DNA of 39,849 nucleotides from Psychrobacter piscatorii. Its GTDB lineage: Bacteria > Pseudomonadota > Gammaproteobacteria > Pseudomonadales > Moraxellaceae. The position numbers were made by a program, and so were the translations under genes. The stretch spans positions 1 through 39,849 of the forward strand of contig NZ_LNDJ01000060.1 of assembly GCF_001444505.1 (NCBI RefSeq). Direction: 5' to 3'. Below, piece by piece: positions 1-9,016 of this stretch (positions within the stretch are counted from its first letter, which is position 1; every line of letters starts with the position of its first letter). A model generated the notes under the pieces. That model did not search any database. It was not told where the DNA came from and saw only the letters and a program-made list of their open reading frames with translations.

Positions 1-1
1 A

Positions 2-952
2 GAGATTAGCCGAGCGTCGGCATCGGTGGCGCTTAGCTATGGTGCCCACTCCAATCTCTGTATCAACCAAATCAAACGCAATGGCTCTGAAGCGCAAAAG
101 CAAAAGTACTTACCAAAGCTCATCAGTGGTGAATTCATTGGATCATTGGCAATGAGTGAGACCGGTGCTGGCTCAGATGTCGTCAGCATGAAGCTCAAAG
201 CCGAAGAAAAAGACGGCAATTACATCTTGAACGGTAGCAAAATGTGGATTACCAATGGTCCTGACGCGGATGTGATGGTGGTCTATGCCAAGACCAATCC
301 TGAGATGGGTGCCAAAGGCATGACCGCCTTTATCGTAGAAAAAGGTATGGAAGGGTTTGGTACCGCGCAAAAGCTCGACAAGCTTGGCATGCGCGGCAGC
401 CACACGGGTGAGATGACTTTTAACAATGTCACCGTACCAAGTGAAAATATCTTGGGCGGTCTCAATGAAGGCGTTAAGGTACTCATGAGTGGCTTAGATT
501 ATGAGCGCGCCGTCTTGGCGGCAGGGCCTATTGGCATCATGCAAGCAGTGATGGACAATGTCGTCCCTTATATCCATGAGCGCAAGCAGTTTGGTCAAGC
601 AATTGGTGAGTTTCAATTAATCCAAGGCAAAGTGGCTGACATGTATACGGTGCTACAAGCAGGACGCAGCTTCTTATATACCGTGGGTAAAAACCTCGAT
701 ATGCTAGACGCGCACGGCGCAGGACACAGCCGAGAAGTGCGAAAAGACTGTGCCAGCGTGATTCTATGGTGCGCCGAAAAAGCCACATGGATGGCAGGTG
801 AGGGCATTCAGATATTTGGCGGTAATGGGTATACCAACGAGTATCCACTCGGTCGCTACTGGCGCGATGCTAAGCTGTATGAGATTGGCGCAGGTACTAG
901 CGAGATTCGTCGTATGCTGGTCGGTCGTGAGCTGTTTAACGAGACCAAATAA
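2..952 (+). CDS. Isovaleryl-CoA dehydrogenase, 5' end outside window
   Basis: FAD-dependent acyl-CoA dehydrogenase that would oxidise isovaleryl-CoA to 3-methylcrotonyl-CoA in leucine breakdown. The reading frame is open to the left edge, so the N-terminal helical domain is missing here. Visible family marks are [10 protein letters not shown], the flavin-binding middle-domain text [30 protein letters not shown], which carries the Glu typical of the isovaleryl subfamily, and the C-terminal [15 protein letters not shown] followed by [12 protein letters not shown]. The closeness of the Glu-containing helix and the C-terminus to isovaleryl-CoA dehydrogenases makes that assignment better than short- or medium-chain enzymes. 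No other leucine-degradation gene follows; any such genes (carboxylase, hydratase) would lie upstream, outside the window. A bidirectional terminator follows at about 1013-1047. Confidence 0.9.
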   Translation, partial: EISRASASVALSYGAHSNLCINQIKRNGSEAQKQKYLPKLISGEFIGSLAMSETGAGSDVVSMKLKAEEKDGNYILNGSKMWITNGPDADVMVVYAKTNPEMGAKGMTAFIVEKGMEGFGTAQKLDKLGMRGSHTGEMTFNNVTVPSENILGGLNEGVKVLMSGLDYERAVLAAGPIGIMQAVMDNVVPYIHERKQFGQAIGEFQLIQGKVADMYTVLQAGRSFLYTVGKNLDMLDAHGAGHSREVRKDCASVILWCAEKATWMAGEGIQIFGGNGYTNEYPLGRYWRDAKLYEIGAGTSEIRRMLVGRELFNETK

Positions 953-1012
953 AAAAGGGTTAGGGCAGTAGCTAGCAAAGCTTTGACCTTATAAAAGAGA
1001 AAAGTATCTAAT

Positions 1013-1047
1013 AAAAAAGCAGCACGCTTTAAACGTGCTGCTTTTTT
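1013..1047. terminator. Bidirectional rho-independent terminator
   Basis: A perfect stem, AAAAAAGCAGCACG at 1013-1026 pairing with 1034-1047, encloses a 7-base loop. Its A-run on one side and T-run on the other suit termination in both directions. It lies between the converging acyl-CoA dehydrogenase and coaX genes. Confidence 0.9.
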
Positions 1048-1087
1048 TGTCAGTGTGACAGTATGATATTGGCTTATCTATGATGGA

Positions 1088-1816
1088 TTATGGTTTATTA
1101 CGATAATCAAAATACCGTGCCAGACCATTTAATAATAAATCATCGCGCAAGCGTACGGGGCGATTGACATGCTGCGAGATAGTGGCTGCATCGCCTCCTG
1201 TCATGATCACTTCAAAGTTTGGGTGACGACGACTAATCTCATTAACCGCACCAACGATAGAGAGCAAGATACCGCGGTGCACGGCGTCTTGGGTGGTCAT
1301 GCCTTGGCTGACACTATCAAACGTGCCGTTAGAGATGGTGATTTGCTTGGTTCCAGAAAACAGAGACTCGCGTTGTAAGTAGATACTGGGGAAGATATAA
1401 CCACCCAAATGCTCAGCGTGATCAATCAAGTCAATCGTCACCGCCGTACCGCAGCCGATCACGCATTGGCGTTTTTTCTTATCGACGGCGCCGAGCATCT
1501 GTAGCCAGCGATCACAGCCGAGCTGCTGGTCGTTGTACGCGCTTTTCATAAGCGCATGCGCGGCATCAACATGGACAAACTCAAATGGAATGTTCAAACG
1601 ACTGAGCGTCTCTGACACTTTAGCATTTAGCGCATCGCCCAGTACGGATGAGATACCAATAAAATCGGGCGCATAACGCTCAAAGCGGTCAGTCAGACCC
1701 ATGAGTAATTCAGCGGGTGCTTGCAGATGCTGCTTGGCGTCATGGGCGACTATCTGCCCGATATCGTCGGTCAGCCAGTATTTTAGGCGGGTATTGCCAA
1801 GATCAAGCCAGAGCAT
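1088..1816 (-). CDS. coaX: Type III pantothenate kinase
   Basis: Phosphorylates pantothenate with ATP, the first step of CoA synthesis, in the cytoplasm. The 242-residue protein begins MLWLDLGNTRLKYW, the phosphate-binding DxGNT motif of the type III (ASKHA-fold) family. It continues with GCDRWLQMLGA (the GxDR motif), CVIGCGTAVTIDLID with the acidic residue of the third motif, and GGYIFPS. Length is normal for the family. The ATG is preceded by AAGGGA at a good distance. It follows birA in the same direction with about 70 bases between, an arrangement common in gammaproteobacteria, so both are probably one transcript. coaD, a later step of the same pathway, lies at 26.7 kb. Confidence 0.93.
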   Translation of the reverse strand: MLWLDLGNTRLKYWLTDDIGQIVAHDAKQHLQAPAELLMGLTDRFERYAPDFIGISSVLGDALNAKVSETLSRLNIPFEFVHVDAAHALMKSAYNDQQLGCDRWLQMLGAVDKKKRQCVIGCGTAVTIDLIDHAEHLGGYIFPSIYLQRESLFSGTKQITISNGTFDSVSQGMTTQDAVHRGILLSIVGAVNEISRRHPNFEVIMTGGDAATISQHVNRPVRLRDDLLLNGLARYFDYRNKP

Positions 1817-1887
1817 AAAAATCCCTTTATATAGCGCTCGTTAATGATGGTGCTCGTCAGTGTTATGATTAAGCCTAGGGCATGTCC

Positions 1888-2829
1888 CTAATAAATAACG
1901 TCAATACGTCCAGTAAAAAGCGTAGAAATCTTACCGTTATCTTGCTGTAATTGCAAACACCCATAAGTGTCGACACCGCAAGCGACTCCCGTCATGACTT
2001 TTTTCTCATTATTATAGTCTTGGGTAACGCGCAATCGCAGACCCGCTAGTGCGTCCATCGCAGCAAACTGCTGCAAAAATCCATCTAAATAATAGGTATG
2101 CCCCGTTGGTTTTTCGATGGTCAAATGCTCAAATCGAGTCATCGCTGCCATCAGTGCTTTGCTCATCTGCTGATACAATGTTTGTAAGTCTGGCAGGCGA
2201 GTGGCTTGTGTTGCTGGCTGCAGCACTGCATAGATATCTTGGAGGCTGATGGCCTGATAACTCATCCCCTCAGAGGTTTGCGCGGTGAGCGTTGGCGCAG
2301 CTTTTACATTCAACCCAATGCCTAGTACCACACCAACCAGCTTGCCAGATTTGGTCACGGGTTCTATCAAGATGCCAGCGAGCTTTTGAAACGGTAGTGT
2401 TTGCTGATGTGCCTCACCGCTATCCAATAACGCACGCTTAACATCTTGAGATGGATAAAACCCTAAGTCATTGGCCCATTTCACCCCAATTGGCGTCAAT
2501 CCTTGTGCTTGTAATTGCTCATTCAAGGCTTGGATAACAGGCATTTTTGCCAGCTCAAAGCCAATAATCAAAGACAGTAGCCCACTGATCGGCATATGCA
2601 CGGGATGATATAGCGACAGATAGACATTACCGCGTGGTGACTGCCACGAGCGCCCAAGTTGACCACGTCCCTCGCTCTGCGTCTCTGCGGTCAAGACGTG
2701 TACGGTAGCAGCATCTAGCGTGCCATCTTGCAGCGCTGCGATCAGCTCGCTGTTGGTCGAGGCGCTACTGGCAACGTGACGGTGGTTAAGCTCGGATAAA
2801 GCGGGAGAAAAATTGATGAGTGGTGGCAT
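1888..2829 (-). CDS. birA: Biotin--[acetyl-CoA-carboxylase] ligase, no HTH domain
   Basis: Activates biotin as biotinyl-AMP and attaches it to the carrier protein of carboxylases. Near the N-terminus (about residues 20-64) are the SSASTNSEL and GRGQLGRSWQSP segments of the ligase active site, then VKWANDL with the family lysine, GKLVGVVLGIGLNV, and a C-terminal SH3-like part ending in a GCLQLQQDNG-type segment. At 313 residues it is near E. coli BirA in length, but the catalytic domain starts almost at once and no helix-turn-helix precedes it, so this appears to be a ligase without repressor function. The extra length lies in insertions within the catalytic and C-terminal parts. I see no clear ribosome site before the ATG. 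It is upstream of coaX and divergent from the exporter gene at 2993. Confidence 0.9.
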   Translation of the reverse strand: MPPLINFSPALSELNHRHVASSASTNSELIAALQDGTLDAATVHVLTAETQSEGRGQLGRSWQSPRGNVYLSLYHPVHMPISGLLSLIIGFELAKMPVIQALNEQLQAQGLTPIGVKWANDLGFYPSQDVKRALLDSGEAHQQTLPFQKLAGILIEPVTKSGKLVGVVLGIGLNVKAAPTLTAQTSEGMSYQAISLQDIYAVLQPATQATRLPDLQTLYQQMSKALMAAMTRFEHLTIEKPTGHTYYLDGFLQQFAAMDALAGLRLRVTQDYNNEKKVMTGVACGVDTYGCLQLQQDNGKISTLFTGRIDVIY

Positions 2830-2958
2830 AAGTTTAATCGATGTGGTTAAAGGAAACTTTGATATACTAAGCGGTTACCAAAGACAGCATAAAGGTCACG
2901 TTGAGATTTGGCAAATACAGTTAAGTGCGCTAAGAAACCAGTAAGTAGGCAATAAAAT

Positions 2959-2977
2959 TAATACTAGGCCAGTATTA
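2959..2977. promoter_or_regulatory. 19-bp palindrome before TauE/SafE gene
   Basis: TAATACT, a 5-base spacer AGGCC, then AGTATTA: a perfect 7+7 inverted repeat ending 15 bases before the ATG at 2993 and just upstream of the AAAGG ribosome site. It could be an operator for a dimeric repressor or a small RNA hairpin. There is no T-run, so it is not a terminator. Confidence 0.55.
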
Positions 2978-2992
2978 TAAAAGGTTTGTTCT

Positions 2993-3799
2993 ATGATGTT
3001 ATATGTGTGGTTTGTGATTGCAGGGGCGTTTGCAGGTGTCAGTGCAGGCTTGTTTGGCGTGGGCGGCGGCATGATTATCGTCCCCGCACTGGTCTGGATT
3101 TTTACCGCGTACGACTTTTCGCCAGAGGTGGTGACACACCTAGCTATTGGTACGTCTCTTGCGACCATTGTTGTGACCTCGATCAGCTCACTGACGGCTC
3201 ATAATAAACGCGGCGGTGTCCGCTGGGAAGTATGGCGCAAGATGGCGCTCGGCTTGGTCATCGGGAGTCTGGTCGGCGCTGGTATCGCAGATATGATTGA
3301 TGGTCAGGCGCTACAAGCCATCATTGGGGTCGGTGCGCTATTGGTTGCGCTAAAAATGCTGTTCTTTTCTAACAAAGAGCAAGTGGGCAAACCGCTGCCA
3401 CCTGCTGGGGTACAGTTTGGCGCTGGTACGGGCATTGGCATGGCGTCCTCTATTTTTGGGATTGGCGGTGGTAGTTTGACCGTACCGTTTTTGAACTGGG
3501 CGGGGCTGCCGATGAAGCAATCGGTCGGGACGTCAGCGGCGTGCGGTCTGCCTATTGCTCTGGCTGGCGCGGCTGGATTTGCCTGGTTTGGTCAAGATGT
3601 GGTCAATCTGCCTGAGGGCACCATCGGATTTGTCCATGTCATAGGATTTTTGTGTATTTCGGTGGCGAGCTTTGCAATGGCAAAAGTGGGTGCCAAACTC
3701 GCTCATGTATTGCCTGCCTTGATGCTCAAGCGCGCGTTTGGCGTATTATTGATATTTGCAGGAGGGCAGTTGTTATTAAGTGGATTGGGTGTGTTGTAA
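2993..3799 (+). CDS. TSUP family (TauE/SafE) membrane exporter
   Basis: Inner-membrane permease of the sulfite/sulfonate exporter (TSUP) superfamily; substrates in the family are sulfur compounds or organic anions and the specific one cannot be read here. The 268-residue protein is almost all hydrophobic, with about eight segments. It shows the internal duplication of the family: a Gly-rich AGLFGVGGGMIIVPAL near residue 20 and SSIFGIGGGSLTVPFL near residue 160. AAAGG precedes the ATG by 8 bases; a second ATG follows directly at 2996. It is divergent from birA. The palindrome at 2959-2977 suggests its own regulation. The next gene starts 50 bases downstream and could be cotranscribed. Confidence 0.85.
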   Translation: MMLYVWFVIAGAFAGVSAGLFGVGGGMIIVPALVWIFTAYDFSPEVVTHLAIGTSLATIVVTSISSLTAHNKRGGVRWEVWRKMALGLVIGSLVGAGIADMIDGQALQAIIGVGALLVALKMLFFSNKEQVGKPLPPAGVQFGAGTGIGMASSIFGIGGGSLTVPFLNWAGLPMKQSVGTSAACGLPIALAGAAGFAWFGQDVVNLPEGTIGFVHVIGFLCISVASFAMAKVGAKLAHVLPALMLKRAFGVLLIFAGGQLLLSGLGVL

Positions 3800-3849
3800 T
3801 CACGGCACATCTTTGTTGTAAAAAATGTAAACCATGAGACATTATTAGT

Positions 3850-4791
3850 ATGAAAGCAGCAGAAAAATATCGCCGTGTCTTTGGCTCGGTGAGGCACTTG
3901 AAAGACCAGATATCATGGACGACTGGTCTTACCAATATGGTAGAGTTTTTGGCGTGGGAGCCCAAGCAAATTCTTGGTATCACCAAAAAGCAATATGTAC
4001 GCCAAATCATTGAGTGGGCTACCCAGCCTGAGCTAGCAGGCAAAAGTGTAGAAGAGATTGAACACGCCATTATCAAAAAGCTCAACGCAAAAATGCATGA
4101 CACGGAGCAATTAGAAACCTATGCATCCCAAAGAGTTGGCATCTGTCATCCTAGAGAAGCTGTGCGCCGCGTAAAATTCTTTTCTGAAGATTATCTAAAT
4201 AAAGAGTTCGATATCTTTTTAAGTTTATGTAGCGACGCCTATTTAGATTTATTTTATCAGCAGTTTATTCCGTTTGAATCAAGTGGCACATGGTCGACCC
4301 ATGGCAACAGCGGATTGTTTGAGGCCAGCACCGAGCTAAAAGCCATGTATATGGACAATTTGGCCTACAACCATCAGGCGAATGTGCTGGTAGCAAACGA
4401 ATTGAAATTTAATGGTCGAAAAAACCCAGATCAGCTGCTCAAGTACTGCGTGATGTATGAGCATTTACTTGATAAAGGCTTTATCGATAAAGGGGCTAAG
4501 TTTTTGTTGTTGTTCATCGGTGGTAATGCGCTAGAGCACAACAAGCAGCGCTTAGCCGACCGAGAGCTGGCGCTGTGTCACAAAAGACCCAAGAAATATC
4601 AGCATCTATTAAGACCAGAGCTGTTAGATATTGTTGATCATCTGCAAGTGGCCAGTATCACGTGGTCAGCATTGATTGCGTTCAATCAGCGCTACTTAGC
4701 AGAAAACGAGGTCAGCCAAGTGGAGCAAAAACTATTACGAGGGTTTCATCAAAGCCTGAAGTCAAAATCGTTTATGCACTTAGACGTTTAA
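3850..4791 (+). CDS. Unrecognised protein with PD-(D/E)XK-like pattern
   Basis: A 313-residue soluble protein that I do not recognise. No signal peptide or membrane segment is visible. The middle holds a pattern that resembles a PD-(D/E)XK nuclease core: acidic residues around E158/E162, D169 in YMDNLAYN, then a hydrophobic strand VLVANELKF with E184 and K186, followed by a helix with Q195 and Y199 (DQLLKYCVMYEHL). The order D, 14 residues, ExK, then QxxxY is the usual one, but the similarity is by eye only. The C-terminal 80 residues are charged and helical. No strong ribosome site precedes the ATG. It sits between the TauE/SafE exporter and smc, in the same direction as both. It may be a family restricted to Moraxellaceae. 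Confidence 0.6.
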   Translation: MKAAEKYRRVFGSVRHLKDQISWTTGLTNMVEFLAWEPKQILGITKKQYVRQIIEWATQPELAGKSVEEIEHAIIKKLNAKMHDTEQLETYASQRVGICHPREAVRRVKFFSEDYLNKEFDIFLSLCSDAYLDLFYQQFIPFESSGTWSTHGNSGLFEASTELKAMYMDNLAYNHQANVLVANELKFNGRKNPDQLLKYCVMYEHLLDKGFIDKGAKFLLLFIGGNALEHNKQRLADRELALCHKRPKKYQHLLRPELLDIVDHLQVASITWSALIAFNQRYLAENEVSQVEQKLLRGFHQSLKSKSFMHLDV

Positions 4792-4857
4792 TCCTAAAAA
4801 CTCACGACAATTTCAGGTAGAATAGCCGCCTGTTTTCGCCATATCTATTGACTATTC

Positions 4858-7800
4858 ATGCGTTTAAAATCTCTAAAGCTGGCAGGTTTTAAGTCCTTTG
4901 CCAACCCAACGACCTTTACCTTTCGCCATGGCATCACTGCCATCGTCGGGCCAAACGGCTGCGGCAAATCCAATGTGATTGATGCCATACGCTGGGTGCT
5001 GGGTGAGACCTCTGCCAAGCAGCTGCGCGGCGGGGCGATGAGCGATGTTATCTTTGCTGGTACGCAAGACAAAGCGGCCAAGAGTGTGGCGAGTGTTGAG
5101 CTGACCTTTGAGCATACCCAAGATGAGCAAACGGGTATTCGCCATGAGCTTAACTTGTACCAAGAGCTGTCCGTTCGCCGTCAGGTAAATAAAGACGGCC
5201 GCTCAGATTACTTTATCAATGGTACGCGCTGTCGTCGCCGCGATGTGGTCGATGTGTTCTTGGGTACAGGATTGGGTGCGCGTAGTTATGCGGTGATTGA
5301 GCAAGGTATGATTGGGCGAATTGTTGAGTCAAGTCCCGTGCAGCTGCGTGAGTTCATCGAAGAGGCGGCTGGGGTTTCGCGCTATCAGGCTCGCCGCGAA
5401 GAGACACAAAAAAAGCTTGAAAAGACAAGAGATAATTTGGCGCGTCTGCACGATATGCAAAGCGAGCTGCTCCGCCAACAAAAGGCACTGTCCAAACAGG
5501 CAGCGAGCGCGCAGCGTCACGAAGAGATCTCACTAAGCCTGGCTGATATCGAGCAGCAGCTTGCCATTCAGCAGCTCTATCAGGCCAAGCAGCAGCATCA
5601 GCAGCAAAAAATCATACATGAGCGCAGTACGGCTGAAGTGTCAACATTGCAAGCGGATTATGACACGCTAAAGGCACAACAAGACAAGCTCACCGCTCGT
5701 ATTAACCAAGAGCAATGGCTCAAAGATGATGCCCAAAGCGCGCATTACGAGCAGCAGCTGGGCTACCAAAACGCTGAGCATCAACTGAGTGATGCCACTG
5801 CACAGCTGGCAGCCATTGAGCAGCAACTGTCTCACTTGGCGCAGCAGCGCCAGCAATCACTCGCTGATATTGAGCGGCTTAACACTGAACAAGCTGAGCA
5901 GCAGCAAGCATTAGAGAGGTTACGCCCACAGCTCGCTGAGCTGAGCGACAAGCGTGATAACCACAAGCGTCATGAGCAGCCATTGCAGCGCGCATGGCAT
6001 GACGCACAAAACCAGCTGTCGCGTCTGCAAGACAAGGCACGTACGCTTGAGCAGCAGCAGGCGATTAATACTCAAGCACAAAAGCGTCACCAGCAAAGCG
6101 ATGATAAGTGGCAACGCCGCGAGCAAAATTGGCAAAACCTCTGGCAGCAATTGCAGCAGTCTATAGCGCCATCTGACAATACTAATGCTGTTAGTGCCAG
6201 TACTGATGCAAGTCAGGCAGCGGATAAGCACGACCTAAGTCAAGCGCTAGCACAGCAAGTCACTGAACTGAGCACAACGCTACAGCAGATTGAGCGTCAA
6301 TACGACGGTGTGGACGAACGTCTGTCTGAGATACAGCCGCAAGCGCATCATTTGCAGCAGCGACTGAACACGCAGCAACGCGAGCTGAGCGATGATGAAA
6401 AACGTCATGCACTACTCGCAGGTGAATACGACACTTTGCATCAGATATTGCATCCAAAACCTATATCAAACTCTCAAAACAAAGCAGCTTCAACAAATAA
6501 CACCGATAGTGGCGCTGTAAATACACAGCAATTGGCTATTACGACACTGCGTGAACAGATTGAACTGAGCGCGAAGGGGCAAGCGCACGCACAGCTGCTC
6601 GATAGTGTTTTAGCGTTATGGCTAGATAGCCATGTATTAATTGCAAGCCACACCAATTCAGCACGTGCTGATCATGTGAATGATGCGGATCAAAAAGCCA
6701 ATAGTTTGAGTTTGTGGCAAGCACTTGAAGATGATGTTACTGATTTGCTGACTTATCAAACCATACAAAACACCTCAGCCAGTACAAAAGAAAAAACACT
6801 AGCAACGGGTCATAGCCTATGGTTGGCTGCGAAGCAAAATAAAACCAGAGACAGTGCCTTTATCAGCGACTTACCAGAGAGCTTAACTGATAAAGTGTTG
6901 CCATTATCACAGCTGATTGCGCAGCCTGCGCTTGCGCTATGGCAGCAGTGTTATCTATACACAGCGCAGTTTGAGTCTGCTAGTGAGCATAATATTAACG
7001 TGTTTGCCGATGTCTTAAAGTCATTACCGTCATCAGCGCTTCTGCTGACTGCTGATGGTTGGATCATCAGTCGTCAAGGCACGCTTAATTTGAGTAAGCT
7101 CGCTGGCGCGCAAGACGATCAAAGCGAGGGCAGCAGTCAGTTTCTCACCCAGCGTTTGGCGCAGCGCACGCGTTTGCAAACGCTAGAGGACCTGCTCGGT
7201 GAGCTAGAGTTGAGCATCGACAATCAGCAAAAATCCCTCGCAAAACACCAGCGTGACTATGACGCATTGATGGTCAGTCTAGAAGAAACGCGCGCACAAG
7301 CTGAGCAATTAACCCGTGACAAGCATCGCTACCAGCAGCAACTAACCACGCAGCAGGCAAAGACAGAGCGCTTGCAAGCAGACAGCCAACGCCTAAATGC
7401 TGACAAAGCGGCGCTTGAGCAAGAAAAGCAAGAGCTTGCGCATGAGGCGCAGACGCTTATTCGTGAGCAGCAGGATATCGAACGCGAGATCGCCACACTT
7501 ACGCCGCAAATAGCAGAGGCACGAGCGACCAATCAGCAATTACAAGCGGAGCGCAGCGAGTTACACCGCGCACGTCAAGCCGATGATGAGGCTTGGCAAG
7601 CGTTGCAGCTGCGTATTCAGCAACATGAGATGCGCTTAGAGCATTGTGTAAGCAGTCTGGCGCGTGCAACCGAGCAATATGACAAGTCATTAGAGAGTGA
7701 GCAGAGTCTACAGGCGCGCCATGATAAGCAGCAGAGCACATTACCAACGTTGCAAGCCGCATTGCATAGCGCACAGACAACGCGCGATGAGCAGCAAGCG

Positions 7801-8802
7801 TTATTGAGTGAGCGTGATAGCGCGCTCACAGCACTAAAGCAAGCGTATGCTGAGCAGCAGACGGCATTTGATACGTTGCAAAATACCTTGCAGAAGCAGC
7901 AAAGCGAACTTGCGCAGCATGCAACTGAGTTAGCACTGAGTGCCGCGCGTTTGGAGGATGCAAGTAGACATACCCAAAGCGCGCTAGAGGCTTATACTCA
8001 AGTGAGTGAGAAGTACAAAACGCAAGCAGAACAGCCTCAACAAACCATGAGTGTCTCAAACTTACTGGCAGACTTTATCGCTCATGATCGCCGTGTCCGC
8101 CCAGACAAAATCGCTGAGCTTGCGTCCGAGCGCGCCAAGCTTGCGCAGCAGCTGAGTAAAATTGGTGCCGTCAATCTGGCAGCCGTCGCGGAGTTGGCCG
8201 AAGTCAATGAGCGCTTGGAGCCACTTGCGCAGCAGACCACCGATATCGCCGCCAGTATGCAGACATTGACTGAAGCGATTGCTTCGATCGATGAGACGAC
8301 CAAGACGCTATTTATGCAGACGCTCGATGCGGTCAATAATGAGCTGGCCAATTTGTTTGCCAAAGTCTTTGGCGGTGGGCAAGCCAGTCTGACGTTGAAC
8401 ACAGAAGAGATGCCAGCCAACACGCCAAAGTCAGAACAATGGCGAGCAGGGCTTACCTTGATGGCGCAGCCAAAAGGCAAGCGCAACAGTCGCTTAGCCG
8501 TACTCTCGGGCGGTGAAAAAACGCTGACCGCATTGAGTTTGATTTTTGCGATATTTAAGCAGCATCCTGCACCGTTCTGCGTGCTTGATGAGGTCGATGC
8601 GCCGCTCGATGATGCCAATGTTGCGCGTTTTACCAGCTTGATTCATGAGTTGGCAGATGACTTGCAGTTTATCTTTATCAGTCATAATAAACTGACGATG
8701 CAGATTGCCGATGAGCTAAAGGGTATCACCATGCCGAGCGCTGGTATTTCTACCCTAGTCAGCGTGTCGCTCGATGAAGCCGCGCGTTATGTAGAGAGCT
8801 AA
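4858..8802 (+). CDS. smc: Chromosome segregation ATPase SMC
   Basis: Structural-maintenance-of-chromosomes ATPase that acts with ScpA/ScpB to compact and separate chromosomes. At the N-terminus GPNGCGKSNVIDAIRWVLGE (Walker A, from about residue 31) is intact; at the C-terminus the signature LSGGEKTLTALS is near residue 1216 and Walker B VLDEVDAPLDD near 1242. Between them lie two long Gln-rich coiled coils (about 170-440 and 790-1080). At 1314 residues it is longer than the usual 1150-1190; the surplus includes Ser/Thr/Asn-rich stretches at about 435-460, 531-557 and 599-620 around the hinge. The second half of the hinge (LPLSQLIAQP, TADGWIISRQGTL) is recognisable, the first half poorly. zipA and then ligA follow, as in related gammaproteobacteria. 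Confidence 0.96.
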   Translation: MRLKSLKLAGFKSFANPTTFTFRHGITAIVGPNGCGKSNVIDAIRWVLGETSAKQLRGGAMSDVIFAGTQDKAAKSVASVELTFEHTQDEQTGIRHELNLYQELSVRRQVNKDGRSDYFINGTRCRRRDVVDVFLGTGLGARSYAVIEQGMIGRIVESSPVQLREFIEEAAGVSRYQARREETQKKLEKTRDNLARLHDMQSELLRQQKALSKQAASAQRHEEISLSLADIEQQLAIQQLYQAKQQHQQQKIIHERSTAEVSTLQADYDTLKAQQDKLTARINQEQWLKDDAQSAHYEQQLGYQNAEHQLSDATAQLAAIEQQLSHLAQQRQQSLADIERLNTEQAEQQQALERLRPQLAELSDKRDNHKRHEQPLQRAWHDAQNQLSRLQDKARTLEQQQAINTQAQKRHQQSDDKWQRREQNWQNLWQQLQQSIAPSDNTNAVSASTDASQAADKHDLSQALAQQVTELSTTLQQIERQYDGVDERLSEIQPQAHHLQQRLNTQQRELSDDEKRHALLAGEYDTLHQILHPKPISNSQNKAASTNNTDSGAVNTQQLAITTLREQIELSAKGQAHAQLLDSVLALWLDSHVLIASHTNSARADHVNDADQKANSLSLWQALEDDVTDLLTYQTIQNTSASTKEKTLATGHSLWLAAKQNKTRDSAFISDLPESLTDKVLPLSQLIAQPALALWQQCYLYTAQFESASEHNINVFADVLKSLPSSALLLTADGWIISRQGTLNLSKLAGAQDDQSEGSSQFLTQRLAQRTRLQTLEDLLGELELSIDNQQKSLAKHQRDYDALMVSLEETRAQAEQLTRDKHRYQQQLTTQQAKTERLQADSQRLNADKAALEQEKQELAHEAQTLIREQQDIEREIATLTPQIAEARATNQQLQAERSELHRARQADDEAWQALQLRIQQHEMRLEHCVSSLARATEQYDKSLESEQSLQARHDKQQSTLPTLQAALHSAQTTRDEQQALLSERDSALTALKQAYAEQQTAFDTLQNTLQKQQSELAQHATELALSAARLEDASRHTQSALEAYTQVSEKYKTQAEQPQQTMSVSNLLADFIAHDRRVRPDKIAELASERAKLAQQLSKIGAVNLAAVAELAEVNERLEPLAQQTTDIAASMQTLTEAIASIDETTKTLFMQTLDAVNNELANLFAKVFGGGQASLTLNTEEMPANTPKSEQWRAGLTLMAQPKGKRNSRLAVLSGGEKTLTALSLIFAIFKQHPAPFCVLDEVDAPLDDANVARFTSLIHELADDLQFIFISHNKLTMQIADELKGITMPSAGISTLVSVSLDEAARYVES

Positions 8803-8885
8803 GAGACAATAGCAGATACCAAAAGCGCTATGAGAATCAAAGCGATGCAAATATAATCAATCCATTGGCATAAATACAAATATGC

Positions 8886-8915
8886 TTGACCTCAGTCCAG
8901 CATACTGGTTATAAA
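8886..8915 (+). promoter_or_regulatory. Probable sigma-70 promoter for zipA
   Basis: TTGACC at 8886-8891 and TATAAA at 8910-8915 with an 18-base spacer. Transcription would start near 8922 and leave a leader of about 95 bases before zipA. A second possible extended -10 element, TGCTAGAAT, is at 8947-8955. Confidence 0.5.
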
Positions 8916-9016
8916 GTACACAATGTGGTGACGACATGGGTCAGCCATGCTAGAATATTGCCATTTATGCTCGTTTGTGTATTCCCTTTTGTTATATATA
9001 CTAGGATGTATTTATC

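Noticed and set aside
8082..8618. Long antisense open frame (178 codons) inside smc
   Set aside because: It lies fully within the conserved head-domain code of smc, has no ribosome site and reads as low-complexity Ser/Ala; a shadow frame.
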